Shown here piece after piece: positions 51,428-60,363 of a DNA stretch of 64,000 nt. Positions within the stretch are counted from its first letter, which is position 1. The number at the start of each line of letters is the position of its first letter. Under the pieces are notes generated by a model. The model saw only the letters and a program-made list of their open reading frames with translations. It was not told the DNA's origin and made no database searches. The DNA is from Propionispora hippei DSM 15287 (GTDB taxonomy: Bacteria; Bacillota; Negativicutes; Propionisporales; Propionisporaceae): positions 1 through 64,000 of the forward strand of contig NZ_FQZD01000022.1 of NCBI RefSeq assembly GCF_900141835.1. Direction: 5' to 3'. The translations under genes and the position numbers were made by a program.

Positions 51428-51694
51428 ATGCCTGACGAAATGTCCACGCAGAGAGTGATTGCAATCCCAACCAAGAGTGTGGGAATCTCCTTGTTATTAA
51501 CATTTATCTTTGGATCAGTTGGCCTGTTTTACTCCACCGTGCTGGGAGCAATTATTATGCTTATTATCGAGGCAATTATTGGCTTTACGACCTTTGGTTT
51601 TGGACTTATTTTTACACATCCTATTTGCATGATTTGGGGAGCTCTAGCGGTAAACAGCTATAATAAAAAACTACTGGCAGGAAAAGCTATTTGA
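51428..51694 (+). CDS. Small two-helix membrane protein
   Basis: Protein of 88 residues with two long hydrophobic helices (SVGISLLLTFIFGSVGLFYS and AIIMLIIEAIIGFTTFGFGLIF) and a short soluble N terminus. The layout recalls TM2 or CD225-like small membrane proteins, but no motif proves it. The start follows TAGGAGGGTTTAT. Upstream, CCTATATA and TATATAGG can pair, placing a hairpin around a seven-codon frame (ATG at 51380) ahead of the ribosome binding site. Confidence 0.7.
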   Translation: MPDEMSTQRVIAIPTKSVGISLLLTFIFGSVGLFYSTVLGAIIMLIIEAIIGFTTFGFGLIFTHPICMIWGALAVNSYNKKLLAGKAI

Positions 51695-51784
51695 CCTTGC
51701 CTGCTTAAGCAAAGAACAGACGATGAACTGCCATTTGGCCATTTATTTGCAGCCAAAAGACGGCTCCGGCTAGCACCTTATCAA

Positions 51785-51935
51785 TCCCAAAGCTGTAGAA
51801 TAATGGCGAGGCTATTTTCCACAAGACAAGGCGGAGAAAGGAGGCATACCGTTAGTATGCCGACTGACGACAACGAAGGCTTGCGGAAAATAGACCGTCA
51901 GTATTCACAGGATTAGGGTTGATAAGGTAGTATTA
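51785..51935. repeat. Dispersed intergenic repeat R2, copy 3
   Basis: Collinear with 15502-15655 and more weakly with 1838-1930. It contains GGCATAC..GTATGCC inverted halves and ends GGATTAGGGTTGATAAGGTAG. It lies between convergent genes (51694 and 51957). No coding frame. Confidence 0.8.
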
Positions 51936-51956
51936 CCGGTTGCCGTCTTTTTATGT

Positions 51957-54857
51957 TCAGGAGTGTTTGCTTGCTGCCAAAGAACACAATGTATTGATAA
52001 ATTCCTGTGGTCCGGCCGCTGCCAGCAGACTTTGCACCCGTTCCTTGTTCTTCAGCGTATAAAACAAATCGGTAATAATGCCGACATCATCGTTTTTGAC
52101 AGCCGGCAGGCAAATGAGCTTCACCTTGTTTTTGTTCTGATCCCATTCGAGGGCTTGCTGCAGCTTGATGAACACCACCGCCGATTCATTGACCAAGGAA
52201 GGCAAGCCATGAGGAATGGCAATCCCATTTTTAAAACAGGTGCTGCTCATCTCCTCCCGGGCCGTCATGGACTGGAGAAACTGCTTTTTCACATAGCCAT
52301 TATTAAATAATATGCTGCCGAGCGCTTCCAGCACTTCCAATTTGGTCCGGTAATTGCCGTTCAGCAGAATCAGGTCCTCCCGCAAAATGCTTTGCAAGGT
52401 ATTCCCCTGGTGCTGTCTGATGAGATAGTCTAACAGCATTTTCTGATTTTTGTGAAACTCAAAGTCAAAAGGAATGAAATTAACGCCCTGTAGCTTGGGA
52501 TTCATCGTCCCGACAACGGCAATCAGGCTGTACTGGCTGCGCAGTGCGGTCATTTTTTGTTTCAGCTCTTCGTCCACGACACTGAGTGTCTCGGTTTTAA
52601 CCTGGGGGTAATATTCGGTAAGAACATCGCGAATGGTGGTTGCCACCCCGCGACCGGTCAGACACATGCAGACAATAACCGGCGGTTTTCCGGAATTTTC
52701 GATCGGCAGTACCGGGTAGGAGTGGCGGGAGTGAATGATTTCATAGTAAATATCATCCAGTGTTTCCTGCGAATCCTGATCGGAGATATACGCCTTACGG
52801 ACAGCCTCCATGACCGATACCAGATCCACCCGGTCAATGGTGCGGGTCTTTATGCCTGTTCTTTTTTGTACGACTTCACCGATATTAACCAGCGAACCCA
52901 TGTCGACAAAGAATAAAATGCCCATGTCGGGCTCAAAGGTTTGGGCAATTTCCACAACCTGCTCAAACACTTTGGTCGGATTGGTATTGAAGGGCATGTC
53001 AATGGCAATCGGGAAATCCACGCCCATAAGCTGGCGGACAATGGCAATCATTTCCGACGCGATTTTGCCATGACAGACGGTAATGATGGCCACCTTGTTC
53101 TTTTTGTTGGTAACCTGCAGCAATTCCTTGATATACATGGCAATGAAGCCGATTTCGCCCTCGGGCAGCTCCATATTCTCCGCCTTTTCCACGTCCTTCG
53201 CCAATTGCAGCGCCAAGTTATATTCATTGGCAAAGTTTTGTCTGATATACGACAAATTAGGATTGATAATGTCCTGATTGTATTTGATCCGTTTGATAGC
53301 TTCGCCCAAATGAATGGCCAGGTAAATCAGCACCTTGGTATTAAGCTTCAAGGCGGGATACAAAGAGCCGATCCTTAGATAAAAATCTTTTATGATGGTA
53401 CTGATCGTTTCTCCGACCAAATATTTAAACTCATCAATGACTAATTGCTTGCCTTCCGACCGTTCCGTCCCGATGAGTTTAAATTTGTTTACCACAAAAG
53501 TCCAGATGATTTTCTCGATCTCCGGCGCTGAAATGTCCATTTCTTTCAACTCATAATATTTCTCTTCTATCTTTTGATAAATATCCTCAAACACCGGATA
53601 CTCATGCTGTACTTTGGTAGCCGTAATATGGGGAACAAATAAGGTATCCTGAAAGATAATGGCGCTTTTTCGCGGTTGACCGGCCGGTTGCTTGTCATGG
53701 AATAAGGTATTATATAAAAGTTCATTAAACCCGATATTGATTTCATTTTTACCGCTGTTCATTTTCTCCACATACGCATTGGCACAGGTGACCTGGATTT
53801 CACTCTTTAACTGACCGATATTGCCGTCATATTTTTTCAAGGCAAAGGCCGATAAAATTTTACTTTTCACCATAATCTTGCACTTGGTGCGGTTGGCTTC
53901 ATTCTGAAAAAAATCATAAATAAGCTGGGCCTTTTCCTGAAGAGTACGATCCTCCAGCTTAGGCAGCTCAATGATCATGGGAATTCTTCTTCTAAAAGTT
54001 AGGAGCAGCGAAGACTCGATGCTTTCCGTCGTAGCTCCGATAAAATATACCCGTGACTCCCGCTCCGTATCCACTTCGCCCAACCGGCGAAACCTGCCCT
54101 TATCAAGCAGGGAAAAAAGCATTTCCTGTCCTTTCGGTGGCAGCCGGTGGATTTCATCCAAAAATAAAATGCCGCCGTCGGCCCGTTCCACCAGGCCCGC
54201 CGTATCCTGATCGGCACCGGTAAAGGCGCCTTTTTTATGTCCGTACAAAATGGAAAGCAGCAGTTGGGGATTGTCGCCATAGTCGGCACAGTTTAAAGCG
54301 ACAAAAGGCGACGTATCGGCTAGGATGTGATTGTTTTTGGCATGCTGGTACATGCACTCGGCAAATTTCGATTTCCCGGTGCCGCTGTCACCGACAATCA
54401 AGGTTGGTAAACCATAAGGAGGATACAAAATAGCCGCTTTGGCCTGTTGGATATTTTTAACCAAACTGCCATTATGACCAACCAGCGTGGAAAAATCCTC
54501 CGGCCGCGGCGCAGGGGCCGCCGGTTCTTCGCTGCCCGGATCAGAAACAGACGGCATTTTCTCATTAATTACATCAGCCACATAGTTTCGCGTGACCTCA
54601 AACCCCTGATCGTTGAGCAAGTGGACAAGCTGGCTGATGGAAACAGCAGTCCGCTTTGTTCTTACGGCCTGAATGGCTTCTTTTATATTCCTTTTGCGCC
54701 GTTCCCTTGAACTCGGAATTTGCAGCTCTTTTCTGATGCCTGTTACCGTTTCCCGCAGCACCGCTACCGTCCGGGCAATTTCTTCATCGGTCAAAGGATG
54801 ATACACACTTTCCGACATAATTAACTGCTTGATTGTATCTTTTACCTCTTCAGACAA
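51957..54857 (-). CDS. LevR-like sigma-54 activator with PTS regulation domains
   Basis: Protein of 966 residues. In order: an N-terminal helical/DNA-binding part (1-110, with TAVSISQLVHLLNDQGFEVTRNYVADV), AAA+ domain with Walker A GDSGTGKS (156-163) and the sigma-54 contact loop GAFTGAD (about 213), a PRD (about 450-560), an EIIA-Man-like domain (VAIITVCHGKIASEMIAIVRQL), an EIIB-Gat-like domain (VIVCMCLTGRGVATTIRDVL), and a C-terminal EIIA-Fru/Ntr-like domain with NGIAIPHGLPSL. PTS phosphorylation of these domains sets its activity. Target: the sigma-54 promoter at 59233 of the adjoining PTS operon. Encoded downstream on the same strand. Confidence 0.95.
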   Translation of the reverse strand: MSEEVKDTIKQLIMSESVYHPLTDEEIARTVAVLRETVTGIRKELQIPSSRERRKRNIKEAIQAVRTKRTAVSISQLVHLLNDQGFEVTRNYVADVINEKMPSVSDPGSEEPAAPAPRPEDFSTLVGHNGSLVKNIQQAKAAILYPPYGLPTLIVGDSGTGKSKFAECMYQHAKNNHILADTSPFVALNCADYGDNPQLLLSILYGHKKGAFTGADQDTAGLVERADGGILFLDEIHRLPPKGQEMLFSLLDKGRFRRLGEVDTERESRVYFIGATTESIESSLLLTFRRRIPMIIELPKLEDRTLQEKAQLIYDFFQNEANRTKCKIMVKSKILSAFALKKYDGNIGQLKSEIQVTCANAYVEKMNSGKNEINIGFNELLYNTLFHDKQPAGQPRKSAIIFQDTLFVPHITATKVQHEYPVFEDIYQKIEEKYYELKEMDISAPEIEKIIWTFVVNKFKLIGTERSEGKQLVIDEFKYLVGETISTIIKDFYLRIGSLYPALKLNTKVLIYLAIHLGEAIKRIKYNQDIINPNLSYIRQNFANEYNLALQLAKDVEKAENMELPEGEIGFIAMYIKELLQVTNKKNKVAIITVCHGKIASEMIAIVRQLMGVDFPIAIDMPFNTNPTKVFEQVVEIAQTFEPDMGILFFVDMGSLVNIGEVVQKRTGIKTRTIDRVDLVSVMEAVRKAYISDQDSQETLDDIYYEIIHSRHSYPVLPIENSGKPPVIVCMCLTGRGVATTIRDVLTEYYPQVKTETLSVVDEELKQKMTALRSQYSLIAVVGTMNPKLQGVNFIPFDFEFHKNQKMLLDYLIRQHQGNTLQSILREDLILLNGNYRTKLEVLEALGSILFNNGYVKKQFLQSMTAREEMSSTCFKNGIAIPHGLPSLVNESAVVFIKLQQALEWDQNKNKVKLICLPAVKNDDVGIITDLFYTLKNKERVQSLLAAAGPQEFINTLCSLAASKHS

Positions 54858-54902
54858 GATAGTTCTTCCTCTCTTGCTCCTGCATATGCTGATATTAACT
54901 TA

Positions 54903-54952
54903 AGAAAGGGGAATATGCCGTTGTGTCCTGCACGGTGAGCATATTCCCCTGA
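54903..54952 (-). terminator. Terminator after the aldolase gene
   Basis: On the minus strand AGGGGAATATGC pairs with GCATATTCCCCT, followed by TTCTT. It separates the PTS operon from the regulator gene. Confidence 0.75.
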
Positions 54953-54977
54953 AGCTGCCAACAAGCAAGCTAAACAA

Positions 54978-55811
54978 TTATACGCGCTGTTGGGAACCGA
55001 ACAATTCCATATAGTAACCCAGCTTTGCAGCATAGCCGGCGGTCATGGCGGCTTCCGCCTGTAGCATATTGGCCGCTTTTCCCTGAATGAAAGACTGGTC
55101 CAATACCGCATAGCCTGCCTGATCCAGATCGGTGTACAGATTCAGCTTGGTGATGCCATATTGGATGGCCTTTTGCAAATTCTCATCGCCCGTTCCCGAA
55201 CAGCCGTGCAATACCAGCGGCACCGGCACCACCTGACTGAGCCTGGCGAGAAGGTCGAAATGGATTTCCGGCGTTCCCGAATAAAGCCCGTGCGAAGTTC
55301 CCACGGCCACAGCCAGGCAATCAATTCCCGTTGCCGCTACAAACCGTTCCGCTTCACCGGGATCGGTCAGGCCGTCATTCTTGGTTCTGTGATACTCGCT
55401 GCCCTTGCCTACATGGCCCAGTTCGGCTTCTACGCTCATGTCCAGCGTGTGGGCGATCTTAACGATTTCCCTTACCTCCGCCACATTCTGCTCAAAGGGG
55501 CAGGTCGACCGGTCTACCATAAGAGAGGTAAATCCGGCGCGCACCGCTTTTACGGCGTCGGCAAACTCCTGTCCATGGTCCAGATGAACGACCACAGGCA
55601 CCTGCGCCCGGCTGGCATGAGGAATGGCGATAGCGCCAAATTCCAGAATATCCGCCATAGCCGGATAAAGCGCCAGAATGAGCGGTGAACGCCGGGCCTC
55701 CGCTGTGGCAATGGCAGCTTTCACCGTGCTTTCATTCCAGGCATTGGCAGCCGGTATCCCATATTGATTTTTTTTAGCGTCCTGTAACAGGGTCTTCATA
55801 TTTACAAGCAT
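54978..55811 (-). CDS. Class II ketose-bisphosphate aldolase (Fba/GatY-like)
   Basis: Protein of 277 residues. NQYGIPAANAWNESTVKAAI opens the barrel. VPVVVHLDHGQEF holds the catalytic aspartate and zinc histidine, and VPLVLHGCSGTGDENLQKAI the second zinc site; ELGHVGKGSEY lies between. It cleaves a phosphorylated ketose into DHAP and an aldehyde. Which ketose is unclear, as the upstream genes are not a complete galactitol or tagatose set. It is last in the PTS operon. The start follows GAGGGTAAAGCC. Confidence 0.92.
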   Translation of the reverse strand: MLVNMKTLLQDAKKNQYGIPAANAWNESTVKAAIATAEARRSPLILALYPAMADILEFGAIAIPHASRAQVPVVVHLDHGQEFADAVKAVRAGFTSLMVDRSTCPFEQNVAEVREIVKIAHTLDMSVEAELGHVGKGSEYHRTKNDGLTDPGEAERFVAATGIDCLAVAVGTSHGLYSGTPEIHFDLLARLSQVVPVPLVLHGCSGTGDENLQKAIQYGITKLNLYTDLDQAGYAVLDQSFIQGKAANMLQAEAAMTAGYAAKLGYYMELFGSQQRV

Positions 55812-55860
55812 GGCTTTACCCTCATCCTATCACGTTTTTTTCCACAACTCCAGTGGCCTG

Positions 55861-56952
55861 TTATTTTATCTTGTCTTTATTAAAGCAAGTGTCGGGACAA
55901 TTACTTTGGAAAAATGGCTGCATCATCTCCCGCAAAATGTCCGCCGAACCTTCCGATAGATCCTTGCGCTGCCCGGCCAGGTGTGGTGTCAGAATCACAT
56001 TATCCAGCGAAGTCAGCGGACTTTCCTGGGGGAGCGGCTCGGTATAGTAGACATCCAGAGCGGCACCGGCAATTTTCTTCTGCTGAAGCGCTTCAATCAG
56101 CGCGTTTTCATCAATAATTTCGCCGCGGGCAATATTGATAAAATAAGCGGTAGGTTTCATCAGGCTAAACAGTTTTTTGTTGATCAGCCCTTTATTGGAC
56201 GGCAAAGGCGGCACGTGAATAGAAATAAAATCGCAGACGGTAAACAGTTCTTCCAGCGATGTGATTCTGGTATATCCCGCGAAGGCTTCCTCCTTGGCAA
56301 AAGGATCGTACACCAGCACCTGAAGACCGATACCCTTGGCCTTTTCCGCCACCCGCTTACCGATTTTGCCCAAGCCAACCAGTCCGAACTTTTTATTTTT
56401 AAACGTAATACCACGGAAGGTAACAAACTCATCCCAGACCGGCACGTCCCGGTTGATGTCGGCAGCCCAACGGCCGGCTTTAACATACTGGTCCGCCTTG
56501 AGAATATTTCTGCCCAGAAGCAGCGCGAAGGCAATGGTCAAATCGGATACCGGTTCCACCGAACGGCCGGGAGCGTTAAAGAAGTAGATTCCCCTTGCCG
56601 ATGCGGCCTCAATATTGATATTAACGGCGTCCGACCGGCAGCAGCCGATAGCGAGCAGGTCTTTTCCGGCGGCAATCACCTGCTTGGTAACCGGCGCCGT
56701 ATGAACGATCAGCACCTGGACGCCGGCAATCCGGTCGATGAGCTGCTGCGGGTGGCCGCAATATTCGGTAACCGTATCGTCACCAATATCATCGCTTCTA
56801 TCCCGGCTCATCGGTTTATCCATGATCACATCAAACGAATCCAATTCATAGTCATAGCCCTGCAGCACGTCCTGGGCTATATGGATCAAGTCCTTAGTAT
56901 GCACCCATTCATCACCGACTACCAGGACTTTTAGCTTTTTACTTTTATCCAC
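55861..56952 (-). CDS. D-isomer-specific 2-hydroxyacid dehydrogenase (SerA/PdxB family)
   Basis: About 363 residues. NAD-binding GLGKIGKRVAEKAKGIG (about 186) and the catalytic arginine/glutamate/histidine set in NIARGEIIDENALIEAL, ALDVYYTEPLP and VILTPHLAGQRKD are present. The best start is GTG at 56952, after GGAGGAATCAGAAC, since the longer frame overlaps the PTS IIA gene. It would interconvert a 2-hydroxy and 2-oxo acid. Finding it between a PTS and an aldolase suggests a sugar-acid or branched catabolic route (inference). Substrate unknown. Confidence 0.9.
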   Translation of the reverse strand: MDKSKKLKVLVVGDEWVHTKDLIHIAQDVLQGYDYELDSFDVIMDKPMSRDRSDDIGDDTVTEYCGHPQQLIDRIAGVQVLIVHTAPVTKQVIAAGKDLLAIGCCRSDAVNINIEAASARGIYFFNAPGRSVEPVSDLTIAFALLLGRNILKADQYVKAGRWAADINRDVPVWDEFVTFRGITFKNKKFGLVGLGKIGKRVAEKAKGIGLQVLVYDPFAKEEAFAGYTRITSLEELFTVCDFISIHVPPLPSNKGLINKKLFSLMKPTAYFINIARGEIIDENALIEALQQKKIAGAALDVYYTEPLPQESPLTSLDNVILTPHLAGQRKDLSEGSADILREMMQPFFQSNCPDTCFNKDKIK

Positions 56953-56978
56953 GTTCTGATTCCTCCATTCCGTTTTGG

Positions 56979-57458
56979 CTATTCCCTGGGGCCAGGCAAA
57001 ATTTCCTCCTGGAAAATCCGGTAGGCTTCTTCCCTCGCCGGCACCTGATATAGCCTGGTCACATTGCTTTCCTGCTTGCAAAAATTTATGATGTGTTTCA
57101 GGAAATTCAAATGTCTGTTTTCTCCCTGCAGCGCCAGCATAAACACAATTCCTACCTGCAGGCTTGCACCGGCATTGCCCATTTCTCCAAACTCCACCAG
57201 CTTTCTTGAGATGGCCATAACGATCGCCGGCCTGATCACATTTTCCGTTTTGGAATGAGGTACGGCAACGCCAATGGGCTTGGTCGGCAGCCCCGTAGGA
57301 TATTCCAGCTCCCGCTCCAGCGTAGCCGCCTGGTACTGTTCATTGACATATCCCTTCTGCTGCAAATAGTTGGCCAGGCAACTGATGATTTCTTCTTTGC
57401 TGTTCATATCTTCTAAAATAACCGCATCGTAATAGATGCTTTCTGCTGTTGACTCCAT
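56979..57458 (-). CDS. PTS IIA component, fructose/mannitol/galactitol type
   Basis: Protein of 159 residues. PIGVAVPHSKTENVIRPAIV holds the phosphorylated histidine (about 68) of the EIIA-Fru/Gat fold. The neighbours are the IIC and IIB of the same transporter. It is a separate polypeptide here, as in the galactitol system of enteric bacteria. Phosphate passes from HPr to this histidine, then to the IIB cysteine. Confidence 0.92.
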   Translation of the reverse strand: MESTAESIYYDAVILEDMNSKEEIISCLANYLQQKGYVNEQYQAATLERELEYPTGLPTKPIGVAVPHSKTENVIRPAIVMAISRKLVEFGEMGNAGASLQVGIVFMLALQGENRHLNFLKHIINFCKQESNVTRLYQVPAREEAYRIFQEEILPGPRE

Positions 57459-57501
57459 GCGTCTACCCCTCTTAGCCGTGCAGTTGCCTCACGGCTGTAT
57501 T

Positions 57502-58776
57502 TTAAAAACCGAAAACCAGCGAGAACAGTTTATATACCAGCACCAGACCCGGCGTACCGGCGGCATCCCAGTTGGACACCATGCCCTTAGCCACATCGTA
57601 CCCCATCGTGCCGGCCAGTTGGGTCATCGGGCCAGCCATAAAGGTGGCTCCCCAGCAGAACAGGCAGACAATGATCGACAGAATGATCAGGTTGTGTAAG
57701 ATATTGCCTTCCGTAATCGCATTAACAGCCGCGCTCTCCCACAGGACGATGATCAGACTGACCGACGCAATCATTTGATTGCCGGGCAGCGCCAGGGAAA
57801 TTAAGAGAGCGATAGGATACATGATCAACGTTGTCGGCACAACCGCCGAGTGTCCGATAACCGTGGAGCAATCCAGCGCAATCCGGACATCATCGCGCTT
57901 CAGCTTGCTGACCAGAATGCTCCGCGCCGATTTGATAATCGGGAACCAGCCTTCCACCAAAATGGCGGCCATTCTGGGCAGCAGCAGGAAAGCGGCAGCC
58001 ATTTTTACCCCTAACAGCAAGGACGGCATCATGCCGATTTGGCTGAACAGGCCCAGGATAATCCCCAGGGTAGCGCCCATTACGGTGGTCTCACCAAAGA
58101 CACCAAACTTTTCCTGAATGGTTTCCGCGCTGAACTCCACATCCTTAATCACCGGTGTCCGCCGCAAAATCCACTCCAATGGAATGGCGATACAAGCCTG
58201 GAAGGAAAAATGCGTTCCGTGCGGCCAGGAACCGCCCGGCGGGAAATTGTTGATCTTTTCAATGTACGGCGCCGCGATATCGGCCGCCTTTACGTCGATA
58301 ATCAGGAAAACCACGACCGCCAGCGTGGCCAGCCAGAAATTCCCTGTCGTTACGCCGACCAAACCGGCCAGCAGCATGGCCCGCCAGGTATTGAACACAT
58401 CTACATAGATGGTTTGTGTAAACCGGACGGTAACCAGCAGGACATTAATAATGAGGAAAACCAACACACCGAAATACCCGTAGGTATTGCCGAAAGCATA
58501 ACCGACTGAGCCCCAGCCGATATCAATAACGCCTTTATTGAAGCCGTAGATGCTTACGATATTGGTGATGGGCTTGACCATGGCTTCCTGAATCAGACTG
58601 ACCACCATAAACAACCCGGTAAGGCCGATAGAGACCTTCAACGCCCCGAGAATCGCCTTTTTTAAACTTACTTTTATCAGCAGAGACACAATCAAAATGA
58701 TCCCGACAATCGTAACGGTAGAATCAAATTTAAAAAACGCCGAAAGGATATTAGTAATTGAATCAATAAATTCCAT
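57502..58776 (-). CDS. PTS IIC component, galactitol (GatC) family
   Basis: About 424 residues with about ten hydrophobic segments. Family landmarks are GVIDIGWGSVGYAFGNTYGYFGVLVF and ALDCSTVIGHSAVVPTTLIMYPIALLISLALPGNQM. The ATG at 58776 follows GGAGAAGGCGT; the longer frame is rejected. It forms the membrane channel for a polyol or related sugar. The exact substrate cannot be read from the sequence. Confidence 0.92.
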   Translation of the reverse strand: MEFIDSITNILSAFFKFDSTVTIVGIILIVSLLIKVSLKKAILGALKVSIGLTGLFMVVSLIQEAMVKPITNIVSIYGFNKGVIDIGWGSVGYAFGNTYGYFGVLVFLIINVLLVTVRFTQTIYVDVFNTWRAMLLAGLVGVTTGNFWLATLAVVVFLIIDVKAADIAAPYIEKINNFPPGGSWPHGTHFSFQACIAIPLEWILRRTPVIKDVEFSAETIQEKFGVFGETTVMGATLGIILGLFSQIGMMPSLLLGVKMAAAFLLLPRMAAILVEGWFPIIKSARSILVSKLKRDDVRIALDCSTVIGHSAVVPTTLIMYPIALLISLALPGNQMIASVSLIIVLWESAAVNAITEGNILHNLIILSIIVCLFCWGATFMAGPMTQLAGTMGYDVAKGMVSNWDAAGTPGLVLVYKLFSLVFGF

Positions 58777-58882
58777 ACGCCTTCTCCTCTGCATATTTAA
58801 TTTTTTACATTCAGGCATATCTTGGCGGTAGAAATGCCGCCTGGTTTTCACTCAACGTTTTTCTGCCACCAAGATTAAGAAG

Positions 58883-59185
58883 TCACTGCTGGATCTTTCT
58901 GATTTCAGCTATAATTTCATCCAGGGCCTTCTTCGCCGCCTTGTCATCCAGCATAATGCCTAAGGCCCTGATCATGGGAACCGGGTAGTCGGCTTTCATT
59001 TCCACCGTGGTAACCAGCATATCGGCATTATTGATGGCTTCCTCCACATCATTGACCCGGCAAAGAATGACCTTTACGTTTTTCAAGCCTTCCTGCTTGA
59101 TACGGTCCTCTATTTCTTCCCGTAAATAGTTGGACGTACATATTCCTGCACCGCAGCAGCACAGCACCGTGACTTTTTCTTTCAT
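58883..59185 (-). CDS. PTS IIB component, galactitol (GatB) family
   Basis: Protein of 100 residues with the phosphocysteine loop VLCCCGAGICTSNYLREEIEDR (about 8-29), placing the transferred phosphate on a cysteine. The remainder (NADMLVTTVEMKADYPVPMI) fits the GatB fold. It is first of the operon, closely behind the sigma-54 promoter at 59233. Confidence 0.93.
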   Translation of the reverse strand: MKEKVTVLCCCGAGICTSNYLREEIEDRIKQEGLKNVKVILCRVNDVEEAINNADMLVTTVEMKADYPVPMIRALGIMLDDKAAKKALDEIIAEIRKIQQ

Positions 59186-59232
59186 CCTGCTTCACCTCCT
59201 GTTTTCGTTAGCTTACTTACGCCTATTTTTAT

Positions 59233-59248
59233 TGCAAGTCTCGTGCCA
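59233..59248 (-). promoter_or_regulatory. Sigma-54 promoter of the PTS operon
   Basis: On the minus strand TGGCACG-AGAC-TTGCA is an exact match to the -24/-12 consensus. It lies about 48 bases before the IIB start. The LevR-like protein encoded at the far end of the same cluster is the evident activator. Confidence 0.92.
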
Positions 59249-59299
59249 ATTACAGAAACAGGCAAGCAAATACAGCATTGGCCTGCTTTTCCGTTCGAC

Positions 59300-59350
59300 A
59301 AAAAACCAGCTACATCTTTGTGTAATTACAAAAAGATGTAGCTGGTTTTT
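59300..59350 (-). terminator. Terminator after the LPP20-like gene
   Basis: AAAACCAGCTACATCTTT pairs with AAAGATGTAGCTGGTTTT across a short loop, followed by TTTTTTG on the minus strand. It insulates the PTS promoter from the upstream unit. Confidence 0.9.
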
Positions 59351-59448
59351 ACATTGACGCACAATTGACGCACAATCAACAGGACCTGCTTACAGTTGTT
59401 AGTCTAACAGATTAAATAAAGGTATCCCGCCAAGGCCCGGCAGTTCCC

Positions 59449-60309
59449 CTACTGTTCAAACACCGCCGCCGTGCGGGCAAAGAAATTGTTTTTAGCATTA
59501 GCCGCTAAGATGGCATCGGCATCGGCCCGGCTGACGACAACATTGGCGTTAAAATCCCGTAAGCCAACAGCTTTCACCACCAACGGACTGGTTCCGGCCC
59601 GCGAAACCGCCTCGCCGTCCCCATTGACCGCATAATCGACCATACCATGACTTACCACAAAATCAGCATCCAAATACATATTGCCGTAAATAATCCGTCC
59701 GGTTTCGTCATAGATGCGCGGTGACATCACCCGCGCCAGGCCTAGGCCCCGGGCATCGACAATCACGCCCGAAACTACCGGAGCGCTTTCTCCCATTGCC
59801 GGCGGCTGATAAGCGGCCGACGGAGACGGCACCGGCAGCATGGCGGCAGGCTTCATTTGGTCGGCGATAGCGGCGGCAACGCTATGTTCGCCAAACAGAG
59901 CTACCTGCAGCGTTACCTGATACGATCCATCCGGCAAGGCCTGTTCATTTACAATCCGGGCGCCCTGTACCAACCCGGAAATATTGGTTTTAACCATATC
60001 GTTTTCCAACACGTAGTTTCTTACCGTCGTCGCCGCTTCCACCCGGACTTCACCGACTTTTTCCAATAAATTTCTATAGCCATCAACAATAGCAGCCCGC
60101 CGGGCCATCGCACTGGCCTGTGCTGCATTGCCTACTGAACTTGGCGAAACTCCGGTGCCTGTTGCCTCAATAACACCGTCTTTCCAGGCATCAACCTGCC
60201 CGCGGATTTCCGTCGCGCCCGCTCCCGTAAAATCATTGCCTGCCGCCGCTACCGGTGTAAGTCCCAAAACCAGCCAAACGGTCAATATAACATATCCTAA
60301 CTTCCTCAT
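59449..60309 (-). CDS. Exported LPP20-like domain protein
   Basis: Protein of 286 residues with a signal peptide ending in TPVAAAG. The middle (GNAAQASAMARRAAIVDGYRNLLEKVGEVRV, about 60-90) is the helix-strand pattern of the LPP20 lipoprotein/FlgP-like family, followed by DGSYQVTLQVALFG. The C-terminal part carries a second alpha/beta unit. It lies 54 bases after the TPR protein on the same strand and probably belongs to one envelope-associated unit. Function unknown. Confidence 0.75.
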   Translation of the reverse strand: MRKLGYVILTVWLVLGLTPVAAAGNDFTGAGATEIRGQVDAWKDGVIEATGTGVSPSSVGNAAQASAMARRAAIVDGYRNLLEKVGEVRVEAATTVRNYVLENDMVKTNISGLVQGARIVNEQALPDGSYQVTLQVALFGEHSVAAAIADQMKPAAMLPVPSPSAAYQPPAMGESAPVVSGVIVDARGLGLARVMSPRIYDETGRIIYGNMYLDADFVVSHGMVDYAVNGDGEAVSRAGTSPLVVKAVGLRDFNANVVVSRADADAILAANAKNNFFARTAAVFEQ

Positions 60310-60363
60310 ATTTCGCTCCCCTTCCGGTTTTCCTAGTCTTAAAATCCCAGCCTTATCCGTAGA

